Shown here: piece by piece, positions 50,284 to 62,072 of the stretch
Position numbering within the stretch: position 1 is the stretch's first letter
How the letters are laid out: each line of letters begins with the position of its first letter
Assembly (NCBI GenBank): GCA_028673005.1
Contig: CM054113.1
Span: forward strand, 36,398,117-36,462,116
Reading direction: 5' to 3'
DNA: 64,000 nucleotides
Source of the DNA: Tanypteryx hageni
Taxonomy: Eukaryota; Arthropoda; Insecta; Odonata; Petaluridae
Notes under the pieces: generated by a model
Databases searched by the model: none
Told to the model about the DNA's origin: nothing
Seen by the model: only the letters and a program-made list of their open reading frames with translations
Position numbers and translations under genes: made by a program

Positions 50284-50388
50284 TACCTAATTTTATTCTT
50301 TTTCTTGTATTTATTATATTGACGAAGGGTTAAATGTAAGAATGGACCTTATGGTCTAAATTTCGCCCGAATAAAGACGATTATCTAT
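50284..50388 (+). mobile_element. LINE 3' end after the Tigger insertion
   Basis: TACCTAATTTTATT continues the LINE 3' UTR left at 47759. It ends AATGGACCTTATGGTCTAAA, AATAAAGACGATT and short ATCT repeats. Confidence 0.75.
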
Positions 50389-50428
50389 CTATCCCTCCCT
50401 CCCTCCCTCTCTCTCTCTCTCTCTCCCC

Positions 50429-50459
<31 letters not shown>

Positions 50460-50580
50460 TCTCTCTCCCCCCCCCCTCCCCCTCCCTCCCTCCCCTCAAC
50501 CCCCTCCGTATCCCCCTTCCCCTCTCCTTCTTTCTCTCCCTCTCCCCCCTCTCTCTCTCCCCCCCACACCCTCTTTTCCT
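50389..50580. repeat. Pyrimidine microsatellite (CCCT/CT)n
   Basis: Nearly 190 bases of C and T in CCCTCC and CTCTCT units, directly after the LINE tail. It creates a false Gly/Glu/Arg minus-strand frame. Confidence 0.9.
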
Positions 50581-50584
50581 CCCT

Positions 50585-50710
50585 TGGTGCTCTTTGTAAT
50601 GATTAGGATAATGCTAGCACCGGATTTCCCTCCCCCCCTTCTGCGTTTGTGTCCGGTGTGGAAGGAGTAATGGCTATTTTAGTCCAAGAGGCTAGTTAGC
50701 CAGAAACAGA
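50585..50710 (+). mobile_element. SINE 3' half
   Basis: Reverse complement of this stretch matches the left part of the SINE at 27962-28291: GCTAGCACCGGATTTCCC, GGTGTGGAAGGAGTAATGGC and GGCTAGTTAGCCAGAAACAG in plus sense. The head is missing. Confidence 0.7.
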
Positions 50711-50905
50711 ACAATCTTCCTCTCCCCCTCCATGACAATGCTTCATCAAGAATGTATCAATTTGGGTTTCCCCATTGGTTAGCTAAATCAAAAGATACTT
50801 TTCAAAAATTTTATGTAGAGTTTTTAATTTGATTTCAATCATACGATGAGCTGGATAATTCTTTTTTTTAGAAACAATGATTAAGGAATTGCGTAAACAC
50901 TATAC

Positions 50906-51164
50906 CAGTTGTGCCCAAACTACGGGTCGCAATGATTTTTAATATTAAACGACACAATGTAGCAAAAAGAAAATAGAAAATTGTAATAACAATTTACCCA
51001 TATTTCCCATAATAGTTAAAAACAAATCAGGTAATATTGACCCACAACTAAACCCTAAAGTCATTTAAAATTATTCTTCAACTCTATTTTACACTGGACG
51101 TGGCCCAAGATGAGTGCAGCAACGTGTTATATGGCTCTCGAGCCGAAAAGTTTGGGCAACACTG
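50906..51164. mobile_element. hAT-type MITE with 8-bp target duplication
   Basis: Ends CAGTTGTGCCCAAACTA and complement CAGTGTTGCCCAAACTTTT are flanked by CACTATAC (50898-50905) and CACTGTAC (51165-51172). The inside matches the fragment at 10573-10830 (AATCAGGTAATATTGACCC). A chance plus-strand frame covers its right end. Confidence 0.88.
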
Positions 51165-51172
51165 CACTGTAC

Positions 51173-53219
51173 ATACAATCGCATTTTCTGTTCTTTATTG
51201 CCACAGCTCGGCATATACAAGTTGAAGCTTGGATTTTCTCGAAGTGGGGCGAGAATTCAAAAAACTTATGTTTCTGGAAACAGATTTTAAAGGTTATTCC
51301 TCTTGTCCTTCACTGGTAAACTCCATTCGCTTAAACCGCCCGACACTTTTTTTTCGGCGGCTAACGCTTATCAGGTTTTTCTAACGCTGTAATTTTCTTT
51401 TCAATGAATAAACAGTCGTATTTCTTTTCTCTCTAAATATAAAAATAATGGACGACTAAACTGAACAACGTAGAATAATAGCTGCCTCAAATACCTCCTG
51501 TTAAAATTGAAATCGGAGCCACTGATAGGAGTCGAAAACAATAGTCATTTTCAATGTAGAAGAGATAATAAAACAAACAGTAGTAGTGGTGAGTCTAGTT
51601 ATTTGGCTTGAATCTGCGGAATACTTTCTCATTAGCACTAAATAGTTACTGTTCAATATATCTTTCAACTGCGTGTTTCAGGCTAAGGCGTGTTATTCAA
51701 TCAAGGAGGAGTTTGAAGAGAAAGAGAACGCTTAAAGCGGATAATCGCCTAAGCGAGCGAATTTTTATCTGGTGAATGTCTTTCTGCTTCTTTTCTGTCC
51801 GCTTTGCATTATTGGTTTCTGAATAAGGTGCAATAGTGTGCCTCGGTATTTGAGTAGTAGCAAATCGACCTAGCATGCGGAACAACCAGACTCGAGGGAG
51901 ACTTTTTTCTCCTGCTTTCCATAATCTCTTGTGCGATTACGGCTTACTCAAAGGTTGTTCGATAACGCTATCTTTTATTTATTGAGATTTTTACTGTAGA
52001 TATATTCTGCATGGGCTCTTGCTGGGCTGGGCGTTACCGATGTAATAAGAACCTCGGGTCGGGCTTAGGTTTGGGTGAGGAAATTTTCTCCGATGTTATG
52101 AATGAAAAATGACATTTGCACAACACCCAAACACAACAGCGGTTACATCGATATTAAGTCGTTTCATCATAACAAACATAAAATAACACTTTTCACAGCA
52201 TGTTAAATTGACTCGTTAACGTATCACTTTACACAATAACAATAAAGAACTCAAACAAATCGCCACATAACACAATTGAAAGACTATAACCACAGACCGA
52301 ATTCTTCTTAAACACGATAGCATCACTACAGTAAGATATAAATACTCACTTATAAAAACTGACGAGAAACAGAAACACGTAAAACTATCATATTTCCCGT
52401 CACTTAAAGGCTGGATATACTCGTATATTCAACAAAGCCGATCATTCAGTTGCTTACAGTAGTAAGAACAGATTCATAAATGTATTAAGAAACACAAAAG
52501 GTAAAATTATCAACATGAAAAAGTCCGAGTTCTAACAAAAAACTCCAATGTCGCAACTATTATGTAGGGCAAATAAAAATGAAACTTAAAACTTGCATCG
52601 CAGAAGATATTGCTCATTAATAATTTCGCAGATTTGAAAGATTTAGAGTAGAAAAACACACTAAATAGGGCGACCAAACACTATTGATAATTTAAAATAG
52701 ATAATAGATTAATTCAAGTTCCAATTGTGGGCAATTTTGGTGAACAACTGCCTTGGTTTTTGTCTGTTTTACGTATCATACGATAAAGAATGACTAATCA
52801 AGGAAAAATGGTTTCCTTTGACGTCTCAGCAAAATCGGTTTGCACTTCCTGTTGTTATCCTCTTGAACGTTTTGTTTGTACTTTGAAAGGTTTCACTGAT
52901 AATTCATCTTGATATGAAAAGTTTTTACATATTTCTTTCTAATCTTCATAGGTAGTGACGCAGTTTTCGGTTCCTGCTGATTTTTTGCCTCGTTTTGGGT
53001 AGTATTTGTGTCCTTTTTACGGAATATCTTTTATTCATCAAAACGTGTGTTCTCCCAAAACATTCATGTCAATACCATTAACATTTCAAACGTCCTTTAT
53101 TACATTCAAAAAAGTACTACCGAGATTATTTTATGGCTAACATCAAATTTAAAAATTGATCAAGTCAACGGTAGATGATTCTAGCAAAGAAAACGCACGA
53201 CGTTCTTGAATCCTAAAAC
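51173..53219. other. Intergenic DNA with a possible Penelope scrap
   Basis: 52540-52620 reads NYYVGQIKMKLKTCIAED on the plus strand, like the YIGQTKRKL block of the Penelope GIY-YIG domain. Nothing else is recognised. The T-rich stretch to 51400 has no element ends. Confidence 0.4.
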
Positions 53220-53940
53220 CAAATGCGCATTTCGGCTACAAAGCATATATCATTGGAGGATAGATTTTTTCGAAGAAGAATTGTTTCTCAAATAGCCATA
53301 CGTTGCTTCCGCCCTCGGGTACTTTCCCCAGTATCCTTGTCGGTTCCTATCTTCGCCTATTTATCATTGCCATTCTCTTTGATTCACATCCCGACATTCT
53401 TCCGCTTAAAAATTGGACCATAAATGGCTAAGATCCATGACTCGCTTCTTTTGCAACCGCATCCTCTGACAACTTCTTGAGCTGTTCATACTAGACTTCC
53501 TCTTAAGAGCATTTGCAGCTTCGTCAATGCGGTTTCTAGTTTATCTTGCGCTAAAGCTTTCAAAAAGTTGAGTGCCGCTTCGTAAAACTTATTTTTCAGA
53601 GGATCTTCAGGAGAAGTGGCATTGCAGTTTTAAAATGATGACCGTGAACATGTCAGTTCCAGGTTCGCTCTTTTACGGAGAGTCTTTAAACGCCCATTTA
53701 AACTTCCCTTCGCCTCTTATTCAAAATTTCTATTAACACAGAACAAATGAAAAAATTTCTAATGGATTTCATGAATATATTTCAGTATGCCCAAGGATAA
53801 ATGTAAGTTATTTTATGACCGTCTTAAAGAAAAGCTTACATTTTGAAATGTATTGTCATATGTTTTTTGGTCTGAAGCTATACTGAGACTATACCTTATC
53901 CTTAAGGAATTATCGCAATTACTCGTGTACCGCGCGCACC
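53220..53940 (-). repeat. Second copy of the block at 36980-37900
   Basis: More decayed on the minus strand (several stops), but the LNFLKALAQDKLETALTK helix and a basic segment are visible. The match carries on weakly to ACTATACCTTA near 53890, where the first copy has the same phrase near 37995. Confidence 0.6.
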
Positions 53941-54627
53941 TTTTTTGGTACAATGCTGGTAAGAAAAAGTGACTGTGCGTCTTATATGAGGATTTCTGAA
54001 CAGGTTATATAAATTGCGAGTGTCGATAGTAAAGTCACTGCATCACGTTTGCGTCTACGTTTATAGTCGCAGAAGACGAAGAATTCTACGAAGTATACGC
54101 CACGGACCTTGTTTCAGTGAAGGACAATCGGTGAAGAGGCCGACTTTTTTATATGTAAATTCCAGATGTCAACTTATTCCGGCACGAATTTCTTTTTTCT
54201 CTCCGAACTGGCACAAAAACAGGGGCGCGCGTGGTACAGGAGGGCGCGCGAGAAACGAGTATTCACGGTACACCGCTCCCCGGTTATAACGCCGTCTGTT
54301 GTACCGCGGATTCAGATATACCGCGGGTTTTTCTTGTTTCCCGTGCCTTTGAATGAGATTATGAGAAAAATATTGACGTTGCTGCTGCAAACCTCGCACT
54401 GTAGGAGGCTTTTCCACTCAAATAAATCAGTCTTAACGAGTAATACAGCAAGCGGAGTTTCTCGGAAATCCCAAGGCACTATTCCCTCGGCGAAAGCAAA
54501 AAGGATGTTTACTGGGTAAAGCAATTAAGGCTTTTTTGAGTTTGCTAGTCATGCGATGGTCTCCTCTCCTCTGCCCTTTCAATGATAGGCAGGGTTTGCT
54601 AATCCTTAAAGGTCACTAACTACTACA
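53941..54627. other. CpG-richer unassigned stretch
   Basis: 54200-54320 contains CGCGCG-rich DNA (GGGCGCGCGAGAAACGAG, ACCGCGGATTC) unlike its neighbours. The 91- and 117-codon frames are overlapping and unrecognised. It lies just after a block that elsewhere precedes AdoR copy B, so it could be old upstream DNA of a lost or later copy. Confidence 0.35.
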
Positions 54628-55418
54628 TCTACATCTACATGTTACCCTGCAATTCACCTGATTGGTGGGTGGCAGGGGTGCAATGCACCATAACCTACCT
54701 AAAGATTGTTTATCGCAGGTTGAAATTTTCTATTGTGATCTCGTACTGTCCTCGGAAAGAACGAGCCTAGATAACGCTCCGTCCTACAATCGATCTCACG
54801 TATCTTATCGTCACGGTCGTTTCTACCTATATACGTTGGTTCTTCACTTACTCCTACAACCTCGTCTTTTAGACATTCCGATCTATATTTCTCCAGAAGC
54901 AGCAACCTTGAGTTAAATCTACGATCCTCCAGTGGTACCCAGTTCAAATCCCTCACTAATGAGGTGACGCTTTCCTTATGTTCGTACTTTTGTTTTACGA
55001 ATCTGGCTGCTCTGAGTTGTTCTCTTTCTATATGTCCCTTCTCGTACGAATGCCATATGCATGAGGCGTATTCCACTTGTGGTCTAACCTGTGATAAGTA
55101 ACATGTTTCACGTACTTTTTCTGCAGTTTTCCGTACTATTCTACCTATGAAAGCCAGTTTCTTGTTGACTGCGCCTATAACTTGACGAATGTGCATGTCC
55201 CATGAAAGATCTCGACAAATGGTTACTTCTAAATATTTCACATACTCGGCTGCTTGAATATTTATTCCATCTATTTTATACTCGAAACCTACTTCTATGT
55301 TCTTACTTTTCCAGAACGTAACTGAGGCACATTTAGTGTAGTTAATTTCAATTTGCCATTCTTTGCCCCACGTTGAAGTGGCTCTTAAGTCTTCAAGCAG
55401 TGACTGATGGTCCTCCTG
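54628..55418 (-). pseudogene. Non-LTR retrotransposon RT C-terminus and 3' end
   Basis: Minus strand from about 55418 to 54699: LLEDLRATSTWGKEWQIEIN, then KYLEVTICRDLSWDMHI, VRPQVEYASCIWHSYEKGHI, QLRAARFVK and LNWVPLEDRRFNSRL. This is the thumb/C-terminal region of jockey/CR1-like reverse transcriptases, open for some 240 codons to a stop. The 3' UTR is short and ends in ATGTAGATGTAGATGTAG repeats at 54640-54622. Strongly 5'-truncated; the catalytic FADD block is absent. It abuts the gypsy LTR. Confidence 0.88.
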
Positions 55419-55437
55419 GTTTTTTATTTCTTTATAT

Positions 55438-55738
55438 TGTGACGGTGGTCATTATTAGCCTATTCAAAATTGGCGGTGACCACTTTCCTTTTCGAGGATA
55501 TGGCAGCACCGTCGTAGGTTGCCGGGCGGAGAGGGGACGGACATCAAGAGGAGAGGGGGCAGTCGGGTCTAGGTAGGAAGAAGGAGGGATCCCGGATGAA
55601 GCAGGAAGGAAAGACCGGCACGGGAGCAGCCTGAGCCTACCGACCTGGAACCATTCTTGTGTTGCTTGTGATTAATTTTCGATAATAAAAGGTCGCTGTT
55701 ACCCACGAATAATTGCGTATAATTCAATACCTGTTACA
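55438..55738 (+). repeat. 5' LTR of the gypsy element, with adjacent primer-binding site
   Basis: Begins TGTGACGG and ends CTGTTACA (TG...CA). It contains AATAAA at 55684. Directly after it, TGGCGCCCAACATGGG (55739-55754) is the gypsy-type primer-binding site. About 301 bp. Confidence 0.82.
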
Positions 55739-55959
55739 TGGCGCCCAACATGGGTTGATTTGTGTGACTTGTGTGGCAATACGATTACGTAACAGTTAAT
55801 TTAGATTGTCGCTCTTTCTAATCCCATCGGTTTCCTTACCACGGCCCAACCCTTACCTGTAGTTAAATGCCTCGACGGGCCTCGAGGAGAAGATATAGTC
55901 GCCTGTTACTCTTTTCCTTTTGCATAGGGCCAGGATTTATAATTAACTGTTTTCGCGTA

Positions 55960-56990
55960 ATGATTGTCCCTGCAGAAACGAGCTGGATCGTTAACCTTTC
56001 AAAAGACGAGATTGTGCAGTGGTGCCACCGCCTCCAAATTGACGACTCTGGTACGTTGGATGACCTCCGAAAACGTGTGAGGGATCACGTGAGGAAAATC
56101 GAGGCCGAAGAAAAGGTGTCGATCGAAGCTTTACCGGGGTTAGATGAGGCAAGCGGAGGCGCTTCTACTGGTAATAGTAATCCGACTATTGTTAGTCCAG
56201 ATGACGAAATATCGCGTCTATTAAGAGCGTTGATTCAATTTCCCAATCAGAATATTTCCTCGAGAGAGGACCGTATTAGGCGACTCGCGTGTGATATATC
56301 GCGTTGGGACCTAATATTTAACGGGCGCGAGGGCGAAAGCGTGGCTCTCTTTTTGGAACAGGCTGACACGTTTAAGGATTGCAAAGGGGTGTCTGATGAC
56401 GAGATGTGGGAATTAGTGCCCGAAATCCTTGGAGCAAAAGCAATACAATGGTTCAGGGCAAACAAATTTAGCATATCTTGCTGGGATGATTTTAAAGTAG
56501 AAATTAAGAGAGCGTACCTTCCCGCGGGATATGATATTAGGCTTAGGAAAAATATGTTCAGTCGTACGCAAGGCGAGGGTGAACAGCTAAACGCCTACGT
56601 CACCACCTTAAGAACCATGAATGCTCGCTTGGAAGAACCGTTAACAGAAAGAGAACTACTGGTGCTCACTTTAGATAATCTCCATCCATACTACCTTTCG
56701 AAAATTGCGCCACAGGAGATTAGTAGCTTCTCTCACCTTTTGCGTGTCGGTGGTGAGCTGGAAAGTAGACAAGAGCGATGTAAATTATATCTCCCCCGCC
56801 CCGTCCCGAGGAGATGGTGGATCCCGAGTTTGGTTAAGACCCGGTTCGATGCCGGACAAAGCCAAACCCAAAACCACCTTCGAGTGTAAGGGACGGCCGG
56901 GAACTGTGTCGTAGGTGTGGTAAAATGGGGCACCTTTCTCGTGATTACCGTTTACGCCGTGAACCAGCTGAACCGGACAACGCGCTAATG
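55960..56990 (+). pseudogene. gag: Gypsy gag
   Basis: Open from 55867; the ATG at 55960 is the better start. The N-terminal part (LSKDEIVQWCHRLQIDDSGT) resembles a SAP-like helix pair. The capsid-like region follows: WDLIFNGREGESVALFLEQA, LGAKAIQWFRAN, WDDFKVEIKRAYLPAGYD. The frame shifts near 56800, and the zinc knuckle CRRCGKMGHLSRDY (56911-56952) is in another frame with Tyr in place of its last Cys. A stop follows near 56990. Confidence 0.8.
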
Positions 56991-57027
56991 TAGCATCGTT
57001 GGATGTAAACGAGGAAGCGACCCCTTA

Positions 57028-57582
57028 ATGACGGGCATGAGGGGTCGCGGAGTTAGCCCGGTAAGTGACAAGGGCGAGTGGCGAGAGTGGGTGAAAACCG
57101 TGAGAAAGTTCATGCACGCCGATGAGCGAGTAGGCTCCCTAAATAATAGAGACAACCGATTGTCTGTGTTAGTAAAACTAGCAGGGAAAGAAATGTTGGC
57201 CCTTTTGGACACAGGGGCCTCCATTTCACTTATCAATGAAGAAACGGAGGCATTGCTTACGAAACCGAGCCGTCCTAGAGCTGTTAATACGGGAAAGCGG
57301 GTCGAATTAGCAGACGGGCGGTTAGTAGATTTGGGTCCGAAGGTTGGAGCCACAGTAGCGATAGTACAGACCGTGTGGAATAATGATTTTTATATTTTGC
57401 CGGGGCTTACGTGTTCCGTGCTGCTTGGAGCAGACTTTTTCGCGCGGTGTCGTCCAACAGTAAATTTCGACCAAAGGTCCATTACCTTTCCGGATAGGCT
57501 TTGCGCTCCGTTATCAATCCACGACGGTGATCGTGCGCGCAATGTAATTGCGAAAGAGATGAGTCACTCTCGTATGATCTAG
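57028..57582 (+). pseudogene. pol: Gypsy protease region
   Basis: Retroviral-type aspartic protease: LALLDTGASISLIN (active-site Asp-Thr-Gly at about 57208), then VLLGADFFARCRPTVNFD. It ends at a stop at 57580, just before the reverse transcriptase segment, which resumes in another frame. Confidence 0.85.
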
Positions 57583-57608
57583 TCGGGGCGGAAAATTTCG
57601 ATAAATTC

Positions 57609-58452
57609 TTGGACGAGGAAATGCAATTATTCGAATATGCCCGAGGACGAACAGACGTCATCCGCCACCATATCGACACTGGTTATGCGATTCCCACTAA
57701 GCAAAGATATTACCCGGTTTCGCCCCGAATACAGGAAGAAATTAATGCTCAGGTGGATGAAATGCTTTCCGCCGGTATGATCGAGCCGTCAAAAAGCCCG
57801 GGTCGTCCCCGATCATATTAGTCCCAAAGAAGGACGGCACGCATAGGTTTGTGGTGGACTTGCGCAAAGTAAATTCTGTTAGCCGTAAGGATGCTTATCC
57901 GCTTCCATATATATCAGCTATTTTGTATAAGTTAAAATGTGCGAAATGGGTCAGCACAATAGATTTAGAGAAAGGGTATTGGCAGGTGAAATTAAATCCC
58001 GATAGTAGAGAGAAAACGGCATTTACCGTCCCTGGTAAGGGGCTCTTTCAGTTCGGTGTAATGCCCTTCGGGATGCATAGTGCCGGGCCACATTTCAAAG
58101 ATTGATGGATTGTGTCCTTGGGCCCGAACTCGAGCCTTACGTCTTTTGTTATTCGGACGACATTATTGTTGCAAGCGAAACCTACGAGGAACATTTGGCA
58201 ATGCTCCGGAAGGTTTTTAAATTACTGCGGAATGCCGGTTTGAAAATTAACCGTGACAAATGTAACTTCCTAAAACGAAAGCTTAAATTTTTGGGCTATA
58301 TTGTAGGACACGGTAATTTAGAAGCTGATCCGGAACGCGTAGAAGCCGTTAAAAACTATCCTGTCCCAAGAAATGTTACGAAACTGAAACGATTCTTAGG
58401 CTTCGTGAGCTGGTATGAGGAGGTTTATACCAGGGTTTTCCTCAGTAGCTGA
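57609..58452 (+). pseudogene. pol: Gypsy reverse transcriptase
   Basis: IDTGYAIPTKQRYYPVSP, then a shift near 57800, RFVVDLRKVNSVSRKDAYPL, WVSTIDLEKGYWQV and FGVMPFGMHSAGPHF. A shift near 58105 is followed by YVFCYSDDIIVASETYEEH, so the catalytic block reads YSDD. LKFLGYIVGHGNL and LKRFLGFVSWYEEV follow. At least two frame breaks make it inactive. Confidence 0.9.
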
Positions 58453-58935
58453 GCCCCTAATGAGTCTATTGAGGAAACGGTCGGTGTGGAAGTGGCAGGA
58501 GAGTCAAATTACTGCATTCGAGAAGTTGAAAGATTGTCTGATTAACTTTAAGTTGCCCCGACTTTAATCGCCCTTTCATTATACAATGTGATGCCTCAGA
58601 GGTTGGAATTGGTGCTGTCCTGTGCCAACAGACCGACTCGGGTGAGCAAGTTATAGCATACTCCTCCCGAACTCTCAACGCGGCGGAGCGCCAATATAGA
58701 GTGACGGAGCGGGAGGCGCTTGCTGTAATATTCGCTGTAAGCCGTTTCAAATCATACGTGGAGGGTTACCATTTTGAGGTGATTACCGATCAAGCATCGT
58801 TAATGTGGTTACTGAGCATGTAAACTCCAAAGGGCCGGCTCGCGCGATGGGTAACCCAGTTACAACTATTTGATTTTAAAATAACACACCGAAAAGGGGA
58901 AATGCATGCTGTCCCCAATGCTCTCTCAAGAATAT
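58453..58935 (+). pseudogene. pol: Gypsy RNase H
   Basis: In shifting frames: CDASEVGIGAVLCQQ (first Asp), AERQYRVTEREALAVIFAV (Glu), FEVITDQASLMWLLS (Asp), a stop, then RLARWVTQLQLFDFKITHRK and VPNALSR. The usual zinc-binding and integrase domains do not follow. Confidence 0.85.
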
Positions 58936-58960
58936 ACTTCGTTGGGACTCCAGAATGGGA

Positions 58961-60257
58961 GGGGAAAAAATAACAGACCCTGGGTACATTGTACAGCAGG
59001 GGGGCTACCGAATTTCCTTGGGAGCCTAAACCTCCCTAATTACCCCGCTCACCGTCATCCTACCCAAAAGAACAATGAAAAATGCGTTGCTTGGTGCTTT
59101 ATCTTTTTTAATACCTTCCTATTTCTTTTTCTGGGAAAAGATCAAAATGCTTAAGCATCACGGGAAATATTTTTTGCGTATTGTGGTCTTTTCCTCCTAG
59201 CCCTCTGCTGCATTCTCATTTAGTAATGTGAATGATCTTATTGAAGATTGTCGTTTTGCCTGTAGTGAAAGAAGTACGTTCGTATTGTGTGATTTCAAGG
59301 AGGAAGAGAAGCTATACTTTTCATTATTTCTGCAACTAAGCCAGCGAAATATCAACCTGGAAAACCATTTTGTTCCAAAAAGGTGAGTTATTTTTATGTT
59401 AATGTAATAAGTTTAATGAAATCAGTACTACTTATTCACACAGATAGAAACGCCATTCTACTTTAGTTTTGTAACTGACTTATTTCGTATATTGCTTTTT
59501 GTAATGTTTGACAATTCCCCCAGATAAAAGTCATTGAACTGTTTATTTGTCCACAAACATGAAACATTATATTACCCCCGAGTCTTGATTAATCGAAGGT
59601 GAAGGGACTGCACCGATTTCCGACAATCTAAATCAGATGATAAGAAACGTCTCAAATCAGAAAATACGTTCCGATTTTCATGTAAAATATCATTAAAGAA
59701 CTCCATCACCTATTTTCCCGGCATGTATGGTAAACATATATGCCAGGAAACATGCCATACATACGAGTCAACTTTGATGCGATTATATCGAACATTACAC
59801 TTTTCATTTACAGATTTTCAAATCAATTCCTTGCCAAATTTTTTCTCATTCGCCTCGAGTTAAACGGATCCTCTCTAATCTTCAAATAATCTCATCTAAT
59901 TGAGACTGCATTGTAATTATATTCTACTAAAATATTAAAATATCAATAAACATTTAGTGCATATTTGTTACGACAGAATATCTAGAGCCATTTCTTATCC
60001 TTACTGTCGCTAAACAATCATTGACTTTTCTTAGACCATGGGTAATGAGATAATGTTTTATCCTGTTTGTATTTCCATATTTTATTTATTATTTTTATAT
60101 AATTATTTAATGATTTATAGTAGCTAAGAATATTTTCTTTGGATGATATACGACTTAATTTTTAGTGTTATGTTAGTAATAATTTCAATTCATTCTTGAA
60201 ATCCAATTTCATTTTCACTTATTTCTTTATATTTCCATTTTTACACGCAAAATCAAA
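58961..60257. other. Spacer between gypsy and hAT elements
   Basis: AT-rich. A short palindromic stretch, TATGCCAGGAAACATGCCATAC, lies near 59739. The 5' end of the following hAT element should be here, but I found no CAGTGGTTCTCAA-type terminus. Confidence 0.45.
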
Positions 60258-62072
60258 ATGACCAACAAAGGACTTAAAAGATTTGTATTCATTTCATTGG
60301 AAACAACGAACTCTGAAAAAGGGATTCCAGCGGAGAAGAGACAGAAAAAGAGCGTTGGAAGAAAGTACAACGAAGGCTACATACAGTATGGATTTTCGAA
60401 TAGAGGAACTGATAATGCAGCTGTTCTATTATGTGTCGTACGTGGAGAAACATTAACGAATGAAGGAATGAAGCCTCAAAATTTGAAGAGACATTTGGAG
60501 GGAAAACATCCGCACTTTAAAGATAAGCCTATTGATCATTTCCAACGACTTAATTCAGCAATGAAAGCTCAACAAAAAGATATGCTTGCTTTTTCAAATG
60601 TTGGCTCTGCCGCCCTTCGCGCATCCTTTTTAGTCTCTTTGCGAATTGCGAAATGTAAAAAGCCATACACAATAGGTGAAACATTAATAAAACCAACGAT
60701 GATAGATGCTTGCAGAGAGGTTCTTGGAGGTGGAGCAGTAAATAAGATTACTACTATCCTGACCTGCCAGTGAACAGGTTCAACCCTGTTCACTGCCAGG
60801 TCAGGTTCTCCCCTGAGGATGCCCACTTGGTGGGTGAAATGCATAGGGATTTTCCTATATTTTTTTGGCTGAAGGAGTTTTCCACCACTAAGTTCAGAAA
60901 TATTCCGAGTTATTAATAATTACTTTTTAAATAAGGGCCTATATTGGAAATGCTTAATTGGTCTTTGTTCAGATGGCGCTGCTGCAATGACAGGTTCGCA
61001 CTCCGGAGTCGCAGCAAAAATTCGCGAAGCTGCACATAATGATTGTCAAGTCACCCATTGTATGATCCATCGCAAACCACTAGCTGGGAAAGTAATGGTT
61101 CCGGAACTCTCTGATGTGTTATCTGATTGTATTAAAGTGGTGAATTTTATCAAAGCCAATGCACTAAACAGCCGATTATTTAAAGTTTTTTGTGATGAGA
61201 TGGGTGTAGAACATGTGACTCTTTTGTTACATACGGTAGTTAGATGGTTTTCACGTGGAAAGGTGTTATCTCGTGTCTTTGAACTCAGAGAGGAAATTAG
61301 GAGTTTCTTGATTCTAAAGAAATCAAAATTAGCAGAGTTGTTTGATAACACTAATTGGGGTTCGAAATTGGCATATTTTGCAGACATATTTTCACTTCTA
61401 AATGAACTAAATTGGCGATTACAAGGCTCAAAGTCTTCCACCTTCTACCTCGCAACTACGATAGAAGCGTTCAAATAGAAATTATTTGTTTGAAAGAATA
61501 GGGTAGATGTAGGAATATTTGATATGTTTCATTGCTTTTCTGAGGTTGTAGACAACAGAGGATGTGGCATTAATAATATTTCCAAGCTTGTTTCCGAACA
61601 TTTAGATAAACCGGAGATTGAATTCAATAAATATTTTCCTTCTGAAAACGATGCAAGAATTGGTTTTTTGTAGGTACTAGATCCATTCATTCATTATGAG
61701 TCTGAGACAAATAAGCTATCTCTTTCAGTCTCAGAGCAGGATAGCCTGATTGAATTAGCAAGTGATCCTACATTGATAGTGTTATTTAAGAGTTTGTCTT
61801 TGAAAACCTTCTGGATAAAAGTTAAAAAAGAATACGAACAACTAAGTGAAAAAGCAGTTAAGAAACTTATTCCATTTCCTTCCACATATCTTTGTGAAAC
61901 GGGTTTCTCTGCCATGACAACTGTAAAAACAAAGGAAAGAAACCGTCTTCAACTTGAACCAGCACTTCGACTCGCCGTTTCCTGTATTGCGCCAAGAATT
62001 GACATGCTTGTCAATGAAGTACAATCTCAGGTTTCTCATAAAACATTTGTCATATTTCTGTCAAAGTCATAA
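60258..62072 (+). pseudogene. hAT transposase pseudogene
   Basis: The N-terminal part (171 codons) has KKSVGRKYNEGYIQYGF, a BED-finger-like region whose Cys/His pattern is partly kept (NLKRHLEGKHPHF), and TIGETLIKPTMIDACREVLG. About 150 residues of the usual protein are then missing, replaced by unrelated DNA at 60745-60955. It resumes LCSDGAAAMTGSHSGVAAKI, CMIHRKPLAGK, VNFIKANALNSRLFKVFCDEM, and after stops at 61476 and 61671 the dimerisation region FPSTYLCETGFSAMTTVKTKERNRL. Several stops show it is dead. Confidence 0.9.
60745..60955. repeat. Foreign insert in the hAT gene with strong hairpin
   Basis: 60759-60778 and 60785-60804 form a 20-bp stem with one mismatch and a 6-base loop. Next comes CTGAGGATGCCCACTTGGTG, then GGTGAAAT, which fits the CUGANGA - stem - GAAA layout of hammerhead-like motifs at Penelope or SINE ends, with one extra U. 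Identity of the insert is unknown. Confidence 0.55.

Larger units (their letters stand above)
55438..58960 (+). mobile_element. Gypsy-type LTR retrotransposon, truncated and decayed
   Basis: A 5' LTR is followed by a primer-binding site, gag, protease, reverse transcriptase and RNase H in normal order. It stops just after RNase H, with no integrase or 3' LTR. The coding DNA has several shifts and stops. Confidence 0.9.

Noticed and set aside
50381..50569. Gly/Glu/Arg-repeat minus-strand frame
   Set aside because: Translation of the pyrimidine microsatellite.
54014..54519. Two overlapping frames of 91 and 117 codons as a host gene
   Set aside because: No homology recognised, no splice or start support, and both strands are open.
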